Source: Prolixibacter sp. SD074
GTDB lineage: Bacteria > Bacteroidota > Bacteroidia > Bacteroidales > Prolixibacteraceae
DNA: 64,000 nt
Assembly (NCBI RefSeq): GCF_009617895.1
Contig: NZ_BLAW01000001.1
Span: forward strand, 3,649,001 to 3,713,000
Direction of reading: 5' to 3'
The translations under genes and the position numbers were made by a program. This document shows positions 61,401 to 64,000 of this stretch, one piece after another. The number at the start of each line of letters is the position of its first letter. The first letter of the stretch is position 1. A model generated the notes under the pieces. It saw only the letters and a list, made by a program, of their open reading frames with translations, did no database searches and was not told the origin of the DNA.

Positions 61401-63007
61401 TGATGCTCATTATTTAAGACAAAACTGCCGGTCGATTCTTTCGTGTTAAGCGGTGGGCCGAAAACAAGCAGTGAATAAAAAAGAACAAAAAAGGTGCGTA
61501 TGGTATGGGTTTGTAAATTGTCATCTCCCAGGTTGGCAATGCCGATGGTTAGCAGGAAGAAGATGGTAATAACCGATAGTTTGCCAACGCGGAACGGTGG
61601 GTAAATCAGCAGAAACAACAGGATAGCGAATCCCGGGATTCCGAATGTAACCAAATAGTTCAGGTACTGATTGTGCGCATGGCTGAAATTGGCTGGTCGA
61701 AGCTTCGGGGTTTGCCGCATAAGCGTTTCGTTGAATGCTGCTTTTTCGTTGCCGGTACCAACCCCCACAAACGGATGCTCTGCAATAATGGATAAGGCGG
61801 CGCGCGTATAAGCCCAGCGTTGCACCAACGATTTGTTGTTGGGATTGCCGTTCGACCGGAAGGCATCCAGTTCCCAAATGGTTTGATAGATGCGGGCCGA
61901 AAGGTCCATGCGTCCGGGGACGTAACGGTAGTTGGCAAAACCTTCGTTGACGGATTGAATATCCTTATTCGTAAGATGGCTGACTCCTGCTGAATCTTTG
62001 GTAAGTCCTTTAGAGGTCAAATATCGGATCAAGGTGCTTTTTACCGGAAAGCCATTGGCATCCAAGCCGGAAAATTTCAGCGAACTTCGGTGGTTCCATT
62101 CCTTCTGCAGTTCCGGAAGACAAATATTGAGGTAAATGAAATGGCCGTTTTCCCGTAAGGTTTTACTGAAATCGTTTTGATATCGGTTCCCGTTTAGGGT
62201 GAATTGGGCAACCTGATTAGGGGCGGGCATGGAAGTGTGAAACTGTCGGTATAGTTCGCGACCAATTGGCGCCATAGGAATAATGATAAGTACGACAGCT
62301 CCACTCCAAACGTATTTTCGCAACCTTACCGGAATTTCCCGGTAGGTGGAGAACGGAAGCAAAATTAACGCCGCAAAGAGCGTCAGTAATCCGAGTAACG
62401 AGTGTAGCCAGAAGTTGAAAAACAATAAAAACAGGACTCCGGCAAGTCGTAAAATTTGACGTGCATACCAATTGTTTGCCCGGTAACGGAAAATTTGCTG
62501 AAACAGGAAAAACAGGGCAAAGTTAACCAGCAACGAATGGGCAATGTGCGGATTGAGTGTAGCGTCTCTTATGTCTGTTATTCCGATGCTTTCGCGAAAA
62601 TTCCATCGTACAAAAGCGACCAGCGAACTTATAACGACACCTAGAACGAGCGCGTAAAGAATGCGGTTTAGTTGTTCTCGGCTTATTGGAAGGTAGGCAA
62701 CGGCTGCCGGGATCAGGAACCAAAAAACATTGCGCCTGATTTCGTCGATGGCATTGGCCGGATGATGAGTACCTATCGCCCAGATTAGGTATAGAAGGAA
62801 AATGCCGGACGGGAAAACAGGGAGTGGATTTTTACGAAACAGGTTAAATTTTTCGTTAGGAGAAATAATCAGCCATGAAAAAACAAAAATCAGAACGGTG
62901 ATAATACTGACCAGTGCTTCGGAGAAAGGCAGGACAAGTGCCAATGACATCAGCATTCCTTCCATTATGAGAAGCTTTGTTGGTTTGATGTCCCGGATTT
63001 GCTGCAT
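61397..63007 (-). CDS. O-antigen ligase family membrane protein
   Basis: 536-aa polytopic protein with about 10-12 hydrophobic helices and a large periplasmic loop (about 250-420) ending in 'HPFVGVGTGNEKAAFNE' and 'FSHAHNQYLNYLVTFGIPGFAI', the Wzy_C/WaaL region. It may ligate O-antigen or other glycans to lipid A core or proteins. Paired with the GT9 gene downstream. Confidence 0.88.
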   Translation of the reverse strand: MQQIRDIKPTKLLIMEGMLMSLALVLPFSEALVSIITVLIFVFSWLIISPNEKFNLFRKNPLPVFPSGIFLLYLIWAIGTHHPANAIDEIRRNVFWFLIPAAVAYLPISREQLNRILYALVLGVVISSLVAFVRWNFRESIGITDIRDATLNPHIAHSLLVNFALFFLFQQIFRYRANNWYARQILRLAGVLFLLFFNFWLHSLLGLLTLFAALILLPFSTYREIPVRLRKYVWSGAVVLIIIPMAPIGRELYRQFHTSMPAPNQVAQFTLNGNRYQNDFSKTLRENGHFIYLNICLPELQKEWNHRSSLKFSGLDANGFPVKSTLIRYLTSKGLTKDSAGVSHLTNKDIQSVNEGFANYRYVPGRMDLSARIYQTIWELDAFRSNGNPNNKSLVQRWAYTRAALSIIAEHPFVGVGTGNEKAAFNETLMRQTPKLRPANFSHAHNQYLNYLVTFGIPGFAILLFLLIYPPFRVGKLSVITIFFLLTIGIANLGDDNLQTHTIRTFFVLFYSLLVFGPPLNTKESTGSFVLNNEHQ

Positions 63008-63084
63008 GGTTCGCTGTTAAGCCGAAGAGTATCTTTTAAACTATCTGATGAAAGCAAACATAGCAAAAATATAGACATCTGGCA

Positions 63085-63120
63085 TACAAAAAACCCGCCC
63101 CCAAACCTGGGAACGGGCTT
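63085..63120 (-). terminator. Terminator after dnaK
   Basis: Minus-strand hairpin (plus 63091-63120, AACCCGCCCC...GAACGGGCTT with inner CCCA/TGGG) followed by a T-run. Confidence 0.7.
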
Positions 63121-63144
63121 AAATGTGGAATATATATTGAGTGC

Positions 63145-64000
63145 TTATTTGACTTCCTCGAAATCTACATCCGTTACTTCGTCGTCGTCACCGCCTTTTT
63201 GCTGGCCTCCGGCCTGTTGGGCACCGGCTTGTCCGTCCTGTGGGTTAGCCTGGGCATTGGCTTCAGCATTGGTTGCATTGTACATCTCCTGTGAAGCAGC
63301 CTGGAAAACCTGGTTCAATTCGGCAGTCGCGGTATCGATAGCTGCCAAATCCTGGTTTTTGTGTGCTTCTTTCAGTTTCTTCAATGCTTCTTCAATCGGA
63401 GCCTTTTTGTCAGCCGGCAATTTGTCGCCGAACTCTTTCATCTGTTTTTCCGTCTGGAAAATCAGACCATCCGCCTGGTTCAGCTTGTCGATTTTTTCAC
63501 GGGCTTGTTTGTCAGCTTCAGCATTGGCTTCAGCCTCCTGCTTCATCCGTTTGATTTCGTCATCGCTCAGACCAGACGAGGCTTCGATACGAATCGATTG
63601 CTCTTTGCCGGTCGCTTTATCTTTTGCCATTACGTGCAAAATACCGTTGGCGTCGATATCGAAGGTTACTTCAATCTGTGGTACGCCGCGCGGTGCCGGT
63701 GGCAGTCCGTCGAGGTGGAAACGCCCGATGGATTTGTTTCCGGTAGCCATTGGACGTTCACCCTGCAGTACATGGATTTCAACTGACGGCTGATTGTCGG
63801 CTGCCGTGGTAAAGGTTTCCGTTTTCTTCGTCGGGATGGTAGTATTGGCCTCAATCAGTTTGGTCATCACACCACCCATGGTTTCGATACCGAGTGACAG
63901 CGGAGTTACGTCGAGCAACAGCACGTCTTTTACTTCACCGGTCAGTACACCACCCTGGATAGCTGCACCAATGGCAACAACCTCGTCGGGGTTAACCCCT
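63145..64000 (-). CDS. dnaK: Chaperone DnaK (Hsp70), C-terminal part
   Basis: Incomplete at the window edge: 284 C-terminal residues of about 635-640. Starts within the ATPase domain ('[23 protein letters not shown]'), then the linker '[19 protein letters not shown]' and substrate-binding domain ('[23 protein letters not shown]', '[16 protein letters not shown]'). Ends in a lid and a Gly/Gln-rich tail with the typical C-terminal '[13 protein letters not shown]'. The frame stays open past the last base of the window. Confidence 0.97.
   Translation of the reverse strand, partial: GVNPDEVVAIGAAIQGGVLTGEVKDVLLLDVTPLSLGIETMGGVMTKLIEANTTIPTKKTETFTTAADNQPSVEIHVLQGERPMATGNKSIGRFHLDGLPPAPRGVPQIEVTFDIDANGILHVMAKDKATGKEQSIRIEASSGLSDDEIKRMKQEAEANAEADKQAREKIDKLNQADGLIFQTEKQMKEFGDKLPADKKAPIEEALKKLKEAHKNQDLAAIDTATAELNQVFQAASQEMYNATNAEANAQANPQDGQAGAQQAGGQQKGGDDDEVTDVDFEEVK

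Noticed and set aside
1-64000. CRISPR array, prophage or defence island
   Set aside because: No spaced direct repeats, integrase, phage structural genes or known defence families were seen.

Overview
The window looks like chromosomal DNA from a member of the phylum Bacteroidota, most likely an anaerobic or facultative Bacteroidia lineage of the Marinilabiliales/Prolixibacteraceae kind (inference from gene content; no rRNA gene is present to place it). The evidence is a PorE-type T9SS lipoprotein, a protein remnant ending in a type IX secretion sorting domain, many Bacteroidota-specific families (DUF2851, DUF4294, two NhaD paralogues, small membrane proteins of the 'KNGKFPDTHVG' kind), and the near absence of Shine-Dalgarno sequences together with repeated Bacteroidota-type promoters (TTTG, about 19 nt, then TAnnTTTG). 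Nothing indicates a plasmid or prophage; this is mostly a housekeeping region with several decayed loci.

Layout. 0.1-5.4 kb: porE-like gene, then purM, prfA and pyrF. 5.5-8.4 kb: tandem nhaD Na+/H+ antiporters. 8.7-12.5 kb: a degenerate NtrC-type response regulator, a DUF2851 protein, and a K+ channel with an RCK domain overlapping it. 12.6-15.8 kb: rpsO, pnp and a small CxxC membrane protein. 15.9-20.6 kb: prolyl oligopeptidase, deoxynucleoside kinase, TPR lipoprotein. 20.8-22.6 kb (minus): arginine deiminase directly followed by a SpoU methyltransferase. 22.8-27.8 kb: DUF4294 gene and thpR; a minus-strand polyprenyl glycosylphosphotransferase and a divergent Gfo/Idh-like protein; then pcm and an MBL hydrolase. 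27.8-31.8 kb: gcvP, a 216-bp MITE-like element, ispE. 31.9-36.2 kb (minus): biotin carrier plus carboxyltransferase, and tgt-lptG. 36.4-38.7 kb: an overlapping GT2, ECF sigma factor and rsmG operon. 38.7-45.3 kb: a decayed lipoprotein gene, rpmH, sodB, two tiny membrane proteins, GT2, an OmpH-like protein, proline dehydrogenase, a CarboxypepD-regulatory-like protein, and a deletion scar joining a GntR regulator to an MFS sugar porter. 45.4-53.6 kb: FadL-type porin, ATP-grasp enzyme, tricorn-like protease, WbbL-like glycosyltransferase. 53.6-57.5 kb (minus): a TetR-controlled redox operon (TetR, MDR reductase, AKR, Old Yellow Enzyme) with two matching palindromic operators. 57.6-63.0 kb: TonB-like protein, CotH/T9SS pseudogene, apbE, GT9 and O-antigen ligase. 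63.1-64.0 kb: the 3' part of dnaK, running off the window edge.

Functional threads. Envelope and surface biogenesis recurs: PorE, LptG, the polyprenyl phosphotransferase, GT2/GT9/ligase, OmpH and FadL. Ion homeostasis is served by two NhaD proteins and an RCK channel. Central metabolism is represented by purM, pyrF, gcvP, PRODH, the carboxyltransferase and ispE. The best regulatory story is the TetR operon. The most unusual protein is the response regulator at 8.7 kb, which keeps receiver and Fis HTH parts but has lost the sigma-54 contact loop and several ATPase residues. I did not find a convincing new defence, mobile or biosynthetic system; the items worth following up are listed individually in the findings.
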